From: Novosphingobium sp.
GTDB taxonomy: Bacteria > Pseudomonadota > Alphaproteobacteria > Sphingomonadales > Sphingomonadaceae
Direction: 5' to 3'
Length of the DNA stretch: 40,608 nt
Assembly (NCBI GenBank): GCA_030697365.1
Contig: JAUYQH010000044.1
Location: forward strand, 1 to 40,608
Part shown: one piece after another, positions 1-9,927 of the stretch
Layout: the number at the start of each line of letters is the position of its first letter
Position numbering within the stretch: position 1 is the stretch's first letter
Notes under the pieces: generated by a model
Seen by the model: the letters and a program-made list of their open reading frames with translations, nothing else
The model's database searches: none
What the model was told of the DNA's origin: nothing
Program-made: the position numbers and the translations under genes

Positions 1-1561
<1,561 letters not shown>

Positions 1562-1654
1562 GCGTAAAAATCCCCTAGTGGATGACAGCATCTCTGCTGG
1601 CCGAGGGCAGGGTGCGGCAGCCGGAAATGGCGCTGCGGCCCGTCGTCGGGGGCG

Positions 1655-1683
1655 CGCATAGCGGCCATTGTGCTGCATTGCAA
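1655..1683 (-). promoter_or_regulatory. Possible sigma70-type promoter of the atp operon
   Basis: On the minus strand TTGCAA (1683-1678) is followed after exactly 17 bases by TATGCG (1660-1655), about 95 bases before the atpH GTG. The spacing is ideal and the hexamers match moderately. The region lies between the divergent atpH and dienelactone hydrolase genes, where a promoter is needed. This is read from sequence only and is weak evidence. Confidence 0.28.
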
Positions 1684-1732
1684 GATAGGCGAAGGAAGGT
1701 GACAAGGTATCCACAAGGAGGTCGCGAAAGCG

Positions 1733-2413
1733 ATGGGTGAAACGATCCACATCGCTATGGACGACGGGCATTCCATGCCCGTCTACCACGCGGTTCCCGA
1801 AGACCGCCGCCGTGGCGGGCTGGTGCTGGTCCAGGAGATTTTCGGGGTAACCGAGCATATCCGCGAGCTGTGCGACGAATTCGCGAGCGAGGGCTACGAA
1901 GTGCTCAGCCCGGGGCTGTTCGACCGGGTCGAGCCGGGCTGCGCGCTGGGCTACAGCGGCGCCGACTGGGAGCGCGCGGTGGCGATCGCCCGCGGCGAGC
2001 ATGACTGGGAGCAGGGCCTGCGCGATACCCAGCGCTGCATCGACTGGCTCAAGCAGCGGGGCGGCCCGCTGTTCATCGTCGGCTATTGCTTCGGCGGCTC
2101 GGTCGCCTGGCGGATGGCGCAGACCAGCCCCGATCTCGCCGCGGCCTCATGCTACTACGGCGGCTTCATCGCCACCCGCTTCGCCGAAGAACCGCCTCTG
2201 TGCGCCGCGATCTGCCATTTCGCGAAGTTCGACACGATGGTCGATTTCGCTGCGGTGGAGAAACTGATCGCCAAGGACCACCCGACCGCGCAGATTTTCG
2301 TCTATGAGGCGGGGCACGGGTTCAACTCGGACCGGCGCAAGGACTATCATCCGCCCAGCGCCGACCTCGCGCTCGAACGAACCCTGGCGCTGTTCAGGGC
2401 TTGCGGGGGGTAA
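1733..2413 (+). CDS. Dienelactone hydrolase family protein
   Basis: This is a 226-residue alpha/beta-hydrolase of the dienelactone hydrolase (carboxymethylenebutenolidase) family, a cytosolic esterase class that opens enol-lactones. The family's catalytic cysteine sits in GYCFGG (C119), the histidine in EAGHGF (H195), and the acid is probably D167 in KFDTM. The regulatory glutamate is in the family motif QEIFGV (E36). Length matches the family (about 230). ATG at 1733 is preceded by a strong AAGGAGG at 1717-1723. No other aromatic-degradation genes are nearby, so the true substrate is unknown; many chromosomal copies act as general esterases. It converges with the protease gene downstream. 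Confidence 0.88.
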   Translation: MGETIHIAMDDGHSMPVYHAVPEDRRRGGLVLVQEIFGVTEHIRELCDEFASEGYEVLSPGLFDRVEPGCALGYSGADWERAVAIARGEHDWEQGLRDTQRCIDWLKQRGGPLFIVGYCFGGSVAWRMAQTSPDLAAASCYYGGFIATRFAEEPPLCAAICHFAKFDTMVDFAAVEKLIAKDHPTAQIFVYEAGHGFNSDRRKDYHPPSADLALERTLALFRACGG

Positions 2414-2439
2414 GTTCCTCCCCGGAACGGGGAAGAACT
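2413..2439. terminator. Hairpin between convergent stop codons, likely bidirectional terminator
   Basis: An 11-bp stem (AGTTCCTCCCC / GGGGAAGAACT, one C-A mismatch) with the 5-base loop GGAAC fills the gap between the last base of the hydrolase stop codon and the stop of the convergent protease gene. There is no long T tract. Position and symmetry suggest it ends transcription from both sides. Confidence 0.5.
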
Positions 2440-3971
2440 CAGCGCGGCTGGCACTTATATACCAGCCGCTCGTTGGGGCGGGGCGGCAACAGCGATTTGA
2501 TCGTCTCCAGACCGGCGCCGAAATCGCGCGCGACCGCTTCGTCCGCTTCGCAAGTCGGCGCCTTGACCGCCGAACGGGCCGCGCGCGCGGCGTTCATCGC
2601 TTCGAGGCTGAGCAGGAACCGCTCGACCCGATAGGTCCGCGTCGCGGGGTCGTAGCGATTGACCGAGACGGTCGCCTCGTCGTTGGGCACCAGCACCCGC
2701 GACCAGCCGTCGTTGGCGAGGCCATATTGGGTGCGCCCGTTGACGCACCCGGTGGCGCTCCACGCCAGCGGAACATCGGCAACTTCGGAGACGGTGGCGC
2801 GGCTGCGCTCGGGATCGAACACACAGACGAACGATCCGGCGGCGACCTGTGAGCCGGTCACTCCGGGCTGAGGCGATCCAGCGGACAGACTGGCCGCGGT
2901 GCGCTCGTCAATCGAATCGAGCGGCGGACGCAGCAGCCATGCCACGATCGCGACGAACAACAGCGCGATCCCCGCCCCGCCGGCGATCAGCGCCTTGCGA
3001 CGTTCTCCACGCTGCTCGATCACCAGCGCGGTTCCCCCCGCCGCAAGCGCGGCGACCAATAGCAGCGCGGCCAGCGCCAAGCCGTTCTCGCGCTCGGCGA
3101 TGACTTCCAGTTCGGCGCGACGCTGCGCATCGGCGCGGGCTTTGTCGCTTGCTGCAGTCTGACGCCGGGCCTGAGCATCGCTGAGCGCCTGTTCGCTGGC
3201 CAGGCGCTGGCTGTCGGCGCGATCGAGCTCGGCCAGACTGCGGCACGGCATCCCGGCGATCCGCGGGGTGACCCCGGCCTCGCGCAGGAACCCGGCCAAT
3301 TCGCGCAGCGAGACCGCGAAATAGAATTCCGAATCCGCGCCTTCGGACAGCGTCCCGAAGCTGTTGACCCCGATCACCCGCCCACACGAATCGAGCAGCG
3401 GTCCACCGCTGTTGCCGCTGCCGACCGGGGCGGTGTGGAGCAATGTCTCGAACTGGCGCGACGAGCGCCCCGACGACACATAGCCGCGAGTCTTCACTGC
3501 GCTCTGCGGCTCGACAATCTCCGCCAGGCTCAGCCCCTGCGCGAGATCGACGTTGCCGGGATAGCCCACCGCATAGACTTCCCCTCCGTCCTCGACCGCG
3601 CCGGGAAACAGCGTCAGCGCGGGGATCGAACCCTTGTCGATCAGCCGCAGCAGCGCGAGGTCGTTGCGCGGGCTGTAGGCGACGACTTTGGCGAGGTAGC
3701 CGCTGCTCCCCTCGGACGGGACCACCCCGATCATCATCGTATCCGAATCGCGCGCAGCCGCGACGACGTGGGCGTTGGTGACCACCAGCGTGGGCGACAC
3801 CGCGAAGCCCGAGCCGTGGCCGACGTATTGGATCGTCTGCCCGTCGTTGGCGACCAGCACCACGCGCACCACCCCGCGGCTGGCGGCGGCGATGTCCGCG
3901 GATTCTGCGCACGCCGGCAGCGCGACGGCGAATGCAGCCAGGGCAATCAGCAAACGCACGAGCAGGCTCAT
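2439..3971 (-). CDS. Exported, membrane-tethered trypsin-like serine protease
   Basis: A 510-residue S1-family (DegP-like fold) protease. ATG at 3971 was chosen because it gives a clean signal peptide (MSLLVRLLIALAAFAVALPA, cleavage near C21-E23) and has AGGA about 10 bases upstream; the longer frame adds 34 unlikely residues. The catalytic triad is complete: H68 in VTNAHVV, D104 in NDLALL, S188 in GSGNSGGP. No PDZ domain follows. Instead comes an Ala/Arg/Gln-rich stretch likely to be coiled coil (about 245-296), two transmembrane helices (about 297-319 and 328-348) joined by a short basic loop, and a C-terminal domain of about 160 residues that I do not recognise. The predicted topology puts both the protease and the C-terminal domain in the periplasm, anchored by a membrane hairpin. 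The substrate is unknown; the gene stands alone. Confidence 0.85.
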   Translation of the reverse strand: MSLLVRLLIALAAFAVALPACAESADIAAASRGVVRVVLVANDGQTIQYVGHGSGFAVSPTLVVTNAHVVAAARDSDTMMIGVVPSEGSSGYLAKVVAYSPRNDLALLRLIDKGSIPALTLFPGAVEDGGEVYAVGYPGNVDLAQGLSLAEIVEPQSAVKTRGYVSSGRSSRQFETLLHTAPVGSGNSGGPLLDSCGRVIGVNSFGTLSEGADSEFYFAVSLRELAGFLREAGVTPRIAGMPCRSLAELDRADSQRLASEQALSDAQARRQTAASDKARADAQRRAELEVIAERENGLALAALLLVAALAAGGTALVIEQRGERRKALIAGGAGIALLFVAIVAWLLRPPLDSIDERTAASLSAGSPQPGVTGSQVAAGSFVCVFDPERSRATVSEVADVPLAWSATGCVNGRTQYGLANDGWSRVLVPNDEATVSVNRYDPATRTYRVERFLLSLEAMNAARAARSAVKAPTCEADEAVARDFGAGLETIKSLLPPRPNERLVYKCQPR

Positions 3972-4071
3972 GCGTGTGGTCCTACGGCACTCGCGGCTTT
4001 GACCGCAAGCGGCGGGACGCCACCGGCGTCCAAGACAACTATTTCGAAGCTCGACCAAGCAGGAGAATGCC

Positions 4072-4548
4072 ATGACCTACCAGATCACCGGGCTAGACCC
4101 CCAACCGTTCGCCAGTCTGTTCGATATGGATGATGCGGCGCTAGCTGTACGCAACGCCCGCCGGGTGGTGGCGCAAGCTGACCGGGGATACCCTTGCCGG
4201 ATCAGTCTCGAAGATGCCCGCAAGGATGAGGTCCTGATTCTGGTGAATCATATAAGCCATGACGTGCCCACGCCTTATCGCAGCTCTTATGCGATTTATC
4301 TGCGGCCGGGCGCCCAGAAGGCCGCCTACATCGATACAGTTCCTCCGATATTCGAAAGCCGTCCACTCGGTATGCGGGGTTTCGATCAGGACGGAATGCT
4401 GCGCGATGCCAAGCTCGCGTTGGCGGACGAGGCGGATGCCGCGATCCGCGACCTGTTCGCCAACCCTGGGATCGCCTATATCGATGCACACAATGCCGCG
4501 CACGGCTGCTTCGCGGCGCGGATCGAGAGGCATGGAGGCTTATCGTGA
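4072..4548 (+). CDS. DUF1203 family protein
   Basis: A 158-residue cytosolic protein resembling the DUF1203 family, whose function is unknown. It opens with the family-like MTYQITGLDPQPFASLF and ends with an IDAHNAAHGCFAARIER segment. ATG at 4072 has AGGAGA at 4061-4066. The stop overlaps the ada start (GTGA at 4545-4548), so it is translationally coupled to the DNA-repair gene. I see no catalytic motif that would justify a function. The family name is recalled from the sequence pattern, not searched. Confidence 0.75.
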   Translation: MTYQITGLDPQPFASLFDMDDAALAVRNARRVVAQADRGYPCRISLEDARKDEVLILVNHISHDVPTPYRSSYAIYLRPGAQKAAYIDTVPPIFESRPLGMRGFDQDGMLRDAKLALADEADAAIRDLFANPGIAYIDAHNAAHGCFAARIERHGGLS

Positions 4549-5567
4549 TCGCCGAAGACGAGGCCTGGGCCGCCGCCACCGCCAAGGACCGTCGGTTCGA
4601 CGGACAGTTCGTCACGGGCGTCCTGTCGACCGGGATTTACTGCCGCCCCTCATGCCCGGCGCGCCCGCCCAAGCGCGAAAACGTGCGCTTCTTTTCCGAC
4701 GGTGCGGCAGCGCGGGCGGCCGGACTGCGCGCGTGCAAGCGCTGCTCACCCGACGACGCCAGCCGCGACGAGCGCGCGGTGCTGGCGGCGATCGACGCGA
4801 TCAAGGCTTCTGAGGAAACGCCCGCGCTGGCCGGGCTGGCGGCGGATGCTGGTTATTCGGTCGCACACTTCCAGCGCCTGTTCACGCGCGCCACCGGGCT
4901 TTCGCCCGCGGCCTATTCGCGCGCGCTGCGCCGCGAGCGGGCCGGCGAGGCGCTGAGCGGGGGCGGGCGGGTGACCGATGCGATCTACGAGGCCGGCTAT
5001 TCGGGCCCGTCGCGGTTCTATGCCGACAACGGCGGCCGGCTGGGGATGACGCCATCGGCGTGGCGCGACGGCGGGCGCGGGGTGCTGATCCGCTGGGCGG
5101 TGGTTCCGACCAGCCTGGGCAGGATGCTGGTCGCTGCGACCGACAAGGGCGTGTGCCGCCTGTCGTTCGACGAGGGCGAGGAGACCTTGAGTGTCCGCTT
5201 TCCCAACGCGGAGCTACACGAAGGCGGCGAGGACTTCGCCGCGATGGTCGAAACGGTCGTCGCCGCGGTCGAGGCGCCGGGTCTGGCCCACAGTGTCCCG
5301 CTCGACGTCCGCGGCACCGCCTTCCAGGAAGCCGTCTGGCGCGAACTGCGCGCGATCCCGCCGGGCGAGACGCGCAGCTATGCCCAGATCGCGGCGGCGG
5401 CGGGCAATCCCAAGGCGGTGCGAGCGGCGGGTTCGGCCAACGGCGCAAACAATGTGGCGGTGCTGATCCCCTGCCACCGCGTGATCCGCAGCGATGGCAG
5501 CCTGGGTGGGTATGCCTACGGGCTGGAGATCAAGCGCAAGCTGCTCGAAAGGGAGCGCCGCGGATGA
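4545..5567 (+). CDS. ada: Ada: bifunctional alkylated-DNA repair methyltransferase and transcription regulator
   Basis: A 340-residue three-domain Ada (E. coli Ada is 354). Residues 1-75 form the zinc domain with cysteines C33 (YCRPSC), C37, C64 and C67 (CKRC); C33 is the expected acceptor for methylphosphotriester methyl groups. Residues about 90-175 are an AraC-type helix-turn-helix region (LAADAGYSVAHFQRLF; AIYEAGYSGPSRFY). Residues about 180-340 are the O6-methylguanine methyltransferase domain with the suicide cysteine C310 in PCHRV. Self-methylation turns Ada into an activator of its own operon, so this gene and its overlapping neighbours may be alkylation-inducible. The GTG start at 4545 overlaps the upstream stop, and the stop overlaps the next start (ATGA at 5564-5567). 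Confidence 0.94.
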   Translation: MIAEDEAWAAATAKDRRFDGQFVTGVLSTGIYCRPSCPARPPKRENVRFFSDGAAARAAGLRACKRCSPDDASRDERAVLAAIDAIKASEETPALAGLAADAGYSVAHFQRLFTRATGLSPAAYSRALRRERAGEALSGGGRVTDAIYEAGYSGPSRFYADNGGRLGMTPSAWRDGGRGVLIRWAVVPTSLGRMLVAATDKGVCRLSFDEGEETLSVRFPNAELHEGGEDFAAMVETVVAAVEAPGLAHSVPLDVRGTAFQEAVWRELRAIPPGETRSYAQIAAAAGNPKAVRAAGSANGANNVAVLIPCHRVIRSDGSLGGYAYGLEIKRKLLERERRG

Positions 5568-6325
5568 ACAGGATCGAAGCCTTCCGCGCGCTCCATCTGC
5601 CGGGCGACCCGCTGGTGCTGTTCAACATCTGGGATGCGGGCAGCGCCAAAGCCGTTGCCGCGGCGGGCGCAAGGGCCATCGCAACGGGCAGCTATGGCGT
5701 GGCCTGCGCTCGAGGCAGCAGCGATGGCGAAAACCTCTCGCTCGACGAAGCGCTGGCCAATCTGGGCGAAATCCTTGGGGTGACCGAGCTGCCGGTGAGC
5801 ATTGACTTGGAGGCGGGCTATGGCGCCGATGCGGCGGCGGTCGGGCAGTCGGTTGCGAAAGCACGTCAAGCCGGGGCGGCTGGGATCAACATGGAGGATC
5901 GACTGCCGGGAGAGACCGCGTTGCTGCCGGTTGACGAAGCGGCGTTGCGAATCGAAGCAGCGGCGGCGACCGGCCTGTTCGTCAACGCGCGCTGCGATGT
6001 GTTCCGCGGCCGGGATGCCGTGGCGGACGGCGACGCGCTGATCGCCGCCGCGCTCGAGCGCGCAAGGGTTTATGCCGGTGCAGGTGCGGGCGGCCTGTTC
6101 GTGCCGTTCCTATCCAACGCGCGCTGCATCGCCGCGATCTGCGACGGCTCACCACTGCCGGTCAACATCCTGTGGTCGAAGCCATGCGGCGACCGCGCCG
6201 CGCTGGCTGGACTTGGGGTCGCCCGGATCAGCCACGGTCACCAGCCGTGGGCGGCGGCGATGGCGTGGCTGGGTGAGCAGGCGAAGGCAGTGCTCGGCGG
6301 GGCGATGCCGCCTTACGCCGCCTAA
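5564..6325 (+). CDS. Isocitrate lyase / PEP mutase superfamily protein
   Basis: A 253-residue TIM-barrel enzyme of the isocitrate lyase/phosphoenolpyruvate mutase superfamily. Visible hallmarks are the N-terminal LFNIWDAGSA, the metal-binding DLEAGYG (D81, E83), GINMEDR (E111) and NARCD (141-145). The K-K-C-G-H loop of true isocitrate and methylisocitrate lyases is missing, so it belongs to the short, functionally undefined branch; oxaloacetate hydrolase or carboxyphosphonoenolpyruvate mutase-like reactions are possibilities. ATG at 5564 is inside an ATGA overlap with ada; the longer upstream frame is a shadow of ada. Co-transcription with ada is probable. The stop overlaps the convergent glutathione transferase stop by 4 bp (CTAA). 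Confidence 0.85.
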   Translation: MNRIEAFRALHLPGDPLVLFNIWDAGSAKAVAAAGARAIATGSYGVACARGSSDGENLSLDEALANLGEILGVTELPVSIDLEAGYGADAAAVGQSVAKARQAGAAGINMEDRLPGETALLPVDEAALRIEAAAATGLFVNARCDVFRGRDAVADGDALIAAALERARVYAGAGAGGLFVPFLSNARCIAAICDGSPLPVNILWSKPCGDRAALAGLGVARISHGHQPWAAAMAWLGEQAKAVLGGAMPPYAA

Positions 6326-6954
6326 GCCAGCATCGGCGCCATTCCCGGCTCGGCCTTGGCCATCGCGCGCTGGTAGGCGGGACGCTGGCCGATCCGCTGG
6401 AGATAAGCGGCGATGTTGGGGAAGGCATCGAGCTTGGCCCCGCCGAACGCGCGCGAGGTGGTCAGATTGAACCCCATCATGATGTCGGCGGTGGTCAGGT
6501 CGCGCCCGCCGAAGAAAGGCGCCTCGCCCAGTCGCGCCTCGGCGAGCTGCCAGCCCTTGGCACCGCGGTCGGCGACGAACGCGGGCAGTTCGGTCGCTCC
6601 CGCGGCATTGGCGGCGAGCGCCATCATCCCGTTGGTCATGAACGTCGCGTTGGAGAAGTGGAACCAGAACAGGTGCCCGGCAAAGTCGGGGACGTCCACT
6701 CCGGGTGACAGCCGGCACCCGCCATACTTGCGATCGATATACTCGCAGATCGCCCCGCTTTCGCCGAGAATGAGGTCGCCATCCTGGATCACCGGCGCGA
6801 TACCCATCGGGTGCAGCGCCTTGTATTCGTCGGGGGCGAGGCGGTTGTCAGCGCGGCGGTCATAGAGCTTCAGATCGTATTCGAGCCCCAGTTCCTCGCA
6901 CATCCAGACGATGCGCTCGGACTGCGAGATGCGCAGATGGTGGACGGTGAGCAT
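6322..6954 (-). CDS. Glutathione S-transferase family protein
   Basis: A 210-residue cytosolic GST. The N-terminal thioredoxin-like domain (about 1-80) has the Ser-rich start of the active-site region (RISQSERIVW), the cis-proline in APVIQDGD (P54) and the glutathione-binding ES pair at 65-66 (LGESGAICEYI). The C-terminal helical domain has the N-capping motif region LTTADIMMGF. ATG at 6954 was chosen over an upstream start because it starts the fold exactly and has GAGGAGAGG just ahead. It lies 11 bp after the priA stop on the same strand, so it can be read from the priA promoter. The substrate is unknown. Confidence 0.9.
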   Translation of the reverse strand: MLTVHHLRISQSERIVWMCEELGLEYDLKLYDRRADNRLAPDEYKALHPMGIAPVIQDGDLILGESGAICEYIDRKYGGCRLSPGVDVPDFAGHLFWFHFSNATFMTNGMMALAANAAGATELPAFVADRGAKGWQLAEARLGEAPFFGGRDLTTADIMMGFNLTTSRAFGGAKLDAFPNIAAYLQRIGQRPAYQRAMAKAEPGMAPMLA

Positions 6955-6965
6955 GGAGCCTCTCC

Positions 6966-9131
6966 TCAAACGAAACTGTACGGATCGATATCCACCGCGA
7001 TGCGCACGCCGGGCGCAAAGCGCAAGGGGCCGAGCCATTCGCGGATGATGTCCTGAAGCTGGGTCGAGCGGCGGGCGTTGATCAGCAGGCGGTAGCGATA
7101 GCGCCCGCGCAGCAGCGAGAGCGGGGCGGGGGCGGGGCCGAGCACCAGCACGTCGTTGAGGTGCGGCGCCGCGCCGCCGACCGCGCGCGCCGCATCGCGG
7201 GCTTCGGCTTCGTCCTCGGAGCTGACGATGATCGCCGCCCAGCGCCCGAACGGCGGCGCCCCGGCCTCGCGCCGCGCCTCGGTCTCGGCGTCGTAGAACG
7301 CGTCGCGATCCCCCGCGGCAAGCGCGGCGATCACCGCGGCTTCGGGGTGGCGGGTCTGGATCAGGACCTCGCCCGGCTTGCTCGCGCGACCGGCGCGGCC
7401 GGCGACCTGGGCGATCTGCTGATAGGTTCGCTCGGCCGCGCGCAAATCGCCGCCTTCGAGGCCCAGGTCCGCATCGACCACGCCCACCAGCGTCAGTTCG
7501 GGAAAGTGGTAGCCCTTGGTCACCAGCTGGGTGCCGACGATCACGTCGATCGCCCCGCTCGTCGCATCGGCGACGAACTGCGCGGCACGCTCACGGCTGG
7601 TAAGCGTGTCCGAGGTGACCAGCGCAACCCGCGCTTCGGGCATGATCTCGGCAATTTCGTCGGCGATCCGCTCGACCCCCGGGCCGCAGGCGACGAGGCA
7701 ATCTGGCTCGCCACATTCGGGGCAGGTCGCGGGCGGGGCCGTTTCGTGCCCGCAGTGGTGGCAGGCGAGCCGCTGCGAGAGGCGGTGCTCGACCAGCCAG
7801 GCCGAGCAGTTGGGGCATTGGAAGCGATAGCCGCAGTTGCGGCACAGCGTCAGCGGGGCGTAGCCGCGGCGGTTGAGGAACAGCAGCGATTGCTCCCCCC
7901 TGGCGAGCCGATCCTTGAGCCTGGCGACCAGCGGCGGGGCCAGCCAGCGCCCGCGCTCCGGCGGGTGTTCGCGCAAGTCGAGGGTCTCAATCGCGGGCAG
8001 GTGAGCGCCGCCGAATCGGTCGGGCAGGTCGAGCTTCTCGTAAATCCCCGCTTCGGCCATTTGCAGGCTCTCGAGCGCGGGGGTGGCGCTGGCGAGGATC
8101 ACCGGGCTGGCTTCGAACCGGGCGCGCATCACCGCCACGTCGCGGGCGTTGTAGCGCACCCCGTCGTCCTGCTTGAAGCTGACTTCGTGCGCCTCGTCGA
8201 CCACGATCAGCCCGAGCCTGGCGAACGGCAGGAACAGCGCCGAGCGCGCGCCGACCACGACTTGCGCCTCGCCGAACGCCAGCGAGCGCCACGCGCGGCG
8301 GCGCTCGGTCGATTTGAGACCCGAGTGCCACACGACGGGCGCGGTGCCGAAGCGCGATGCGAAACGGGAGAGGAAGTTCTCCGTCAGCGCGATCTCGGGC
8401 ATCAGCACCAGCACCTGGCGGCCCGCGCGCAGCGCCGCGGCGACGCCTTCAAAATAGGCTTCGGTCTTGCCCGATCCCGTTACCCCGTCGAGCAGGAAAG
8501 GTGCAAACTCCGCTCTATCGACCGCAGCGACGAACCGGTTGGCGGCAACCTGCTGGTCGGCGCCGAGCAACGGGACGGCGTGATCGGGTTGCGCGCGGGG
8601 ATACGGGCGGTCGACATCGACGCTCACCGCCTCGAGCAGTCCGGCGTTGACCATCCCGCGCAGCACGCCCTCGGAGACTGAAGCAATATGGGCCAGCTCG
8701 CGGATAGTCGCCTGCTCACCCTGCAAGGCGTCGAGCGCGGCGGCGCGTTGCGGGGTGAGCCGGGCCGGCTCGTGTCCGGTCAGGCGGTATTCGGTGGCAG
8801 TGCCGCCCCCGCGCAATGCCGCCCCGCTCGACAGCGCCATCCGCGCCACCGCGGCAAGCGGGGCAATATAGTAGTCGGCGGTCCATTCGATCAGGCGGCG
8901 CAGCGGCTCGCGCAAGGGCGGCACCGGCAGCGCTTCGAGCAGCGGGCGCAACCGCGAGTCGGGAACGGCGGTGGCCGGCAGGCGTTCCGGTTCCCAGACG
9001 ATCCCCAGGATCTGGCGCGGCCCGAGCGGCGCGATGACCACGCTGCCCGGTTCGACCTCCATCCCATCGGGCACGCGATAGTCGAGCGGTCCGAGCGCAG
9101 CGTTGAACACGAGGAGTCGGGCACGGTTCAT
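6966..9131 (-). CDS. priA: Primosomal replication restart helicase PriA
   Basis: A 721-residue PriA, the 3'-5' helicase that recognises stalled forks and reloads the replicative helicase. Seen in order: N-terminal 3'BD-like domain (about 1-105), winged-helix region (about 120-180), Walker A GVTGSGKT (216-223), DEAH box (312-315), a zinc-binding insertion with paired cysteines (CRNCGYRFQCPNC, CHHCGHE, CPECGE), helicase motif region TQLVTKGYHF and QVAGRAGR, and the C-terminal domain. ATG at 9131 gives the usual MNRARLLVFN start; the longer frame adds 18 residues over the divergent intergenic region. It faces away from the DUF4197 gene with only 43 bp between them. Confidence 0.96.
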   Translation of the reverse strand: MNRARLLVFNAALGPLDYRVPDGMEVEPGSVVIAPLGPRQILGIVWEPERLPATAVPDSRLRPLLEALPVPPLREPLRRLIEWTADYYIAPLAAVARMALSSGAALRGGGTATEYRLTGHEPARLTPQRAAALDALQGEQATIRELAHIASVSEGVLRGMVNAGLLEAVSVDVDRPYPRAQPDHAVPLLGADQQVAANRFVAAVDRAEFAPFLLDGVTGSGKTEAYFEGVAAALRAGRQVLVLMPEIALTENFLSRFASRFGTAPVVWHSGLKSTERRRAWRSLAFGEAQVVVGARSALFLPFARLGLIVVDEAHEVSFKQDDGVRYNARDVAVMRARFEASPVILASATPALESLQMAEAGIYEKLDLPDRFGGAHLPAIETLDLREHPPERGRWLAPPLVARLKDRLARGEQSLLFLNRRGYAPLTLCRNCGYRFQCPNCSAWLVEHRLSQRLACHHCGHETAPPATCPECGEPDCLVACGPGVERIADEIAEIMPEARVALVTSDTLTSRERAAQFVADATSGAIDVIVGTQLVTKGYHFPELTLVGVVDADLGLEGGDLRAAERTYQQIAQVAGRAGRASKPGEVLIQTRHPEAAVIAALAAGDRDAFYDAETEARREAGAPPFGRWAAIIVSSEDEAEARDAARAVGGAAPHLNDVLVLGPAPAPLSLLRGRYRYRLLINARRSTQLQDIIREWLGPLRFAPGVRIAVDIDPYSFV

Positions 9132-9174
9132 CGACCGGGCTATATGGGGTGCGCAAACGAAAGGACACGGGGCC

Positions 9175-9858
9175 ATGAGCAGCACAATCGAACGGCGGGG
9201 ATTTCTGGTGGGCGCTGGCGCGACGTCGGTGCTGGCGTTGAGCGGCTGCGCCAGCGGGTTCGGCCAGTTCAGCTTTGTCGATGCCGTGAGGCGGTTGCTG
9301 ACGCTGTCGTCTTACGCCGCGATCGACCGCCTGGCCGCACCGGGCGGGTTCTACGACAACCAGGTCGCGCGGCTCGACTTGCCCGATGTGTTCGGGCGGC
9401 GCGGCGGGGTGCTCGCCAATATCATGACCGGCGTGGTGTTTCGCGACCGGCTCCAGCGCACGCTCAACCGCTTTGCCGAGGACGGCGCGCGGCGTGCCGC
9501 GCCCGCAGTGGCGGACACGATCCGCGTCGTCGGCATCGCCAATGCAGTGGCGCTGATCCGCGGCGGGCCGACCGCGGCAACGGGGTTCCTGCGCCAGGAA
9601 ATGGCAGGGCGGCTGGTCGATGTGATGTTCCCCGCGATCGGCGATGCGATGCGCGTGGCCAACGATCCGGTGTTCGGGCAGGCGCTTGCCGCCATTTCGG
9701 GCGTGAACGTTTCAGCCATCGCGCGCGATCTTTCGGTCCAGGCCGACAACGCGATCTGGGGCGAGATCGGCCGCGAGGAGAGCGCGATCCGCGCCGATCC
9801 GCGGCGGACCAACGATCCGATCCTGATCGCGGCGCTGACCGGCGCCAACGCGCTCTAA
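9175..9858 (+). CDS. DUF4197 family protein, predicted Tat-exported lipoprotein
   Basis: A 227-residue protein resembling the DUF4197 family (function unknown). The N-terminus MSSTIERRGFLVGAGATSVL carries a twin-arginine motif (RRGFL at 7-11) followed by a lipobox (ALSGC, C25), so it is predicted to be a Tat-dependent lipoprotein. The mature part is helical, with the family-type segments FYDNQVARLDLP and DDxxx-poor Ala-rich helices. ATG at 9175 has AAGGAC about 10 bases upstream. It is divergent from priA and followed by a hairpin before fsa. What it does is unknown. Confidence 0.78.
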   Translation: MSSTIERRGFLVGAGATSVLALSGCASGFGQFSFVDAVRRLLTLSSYAAIDRLAAPGGFYDNQVARLDLPDVFGRRGGVLANIMTGVVFRDRLQRTLNRFAEDGARRAAPAVADTIRVVGIANAVALIRGGPTAATGFLRQEMAGRLVDVMFPAIGDAMRVANDPVFGQALAAISGVNVSAIARDLSVQADNAIWGEIGREESAIRADPRRTNDPILIAALTGANAL

Positions 9859-9891
9859 TGGGCTGCTGACAGCACGCGGTGCGCTACCTAT

Positions 9892-9913
9892 AGCGGACGA
9901 AGAATCGTCCGCT
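9892..9913 (+). terminator. Perfect 9-bp hairpin upstream of fsa
   Basis: AGCGGACGA (9892-9900) and TCGTCCGCT (9905-9913) form a perfect stem with an AGAA tetraloop, 14 bases before the fsa GTG. There is no T run. It could end transcription of the DUF4197 gene, or sit in the fsa leader right before the CGGGAGC ribosome-binding site and influence its translation. Confidence 0.5.
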
Positions 9914-9927
9914 CGGGAGCACGCCAA

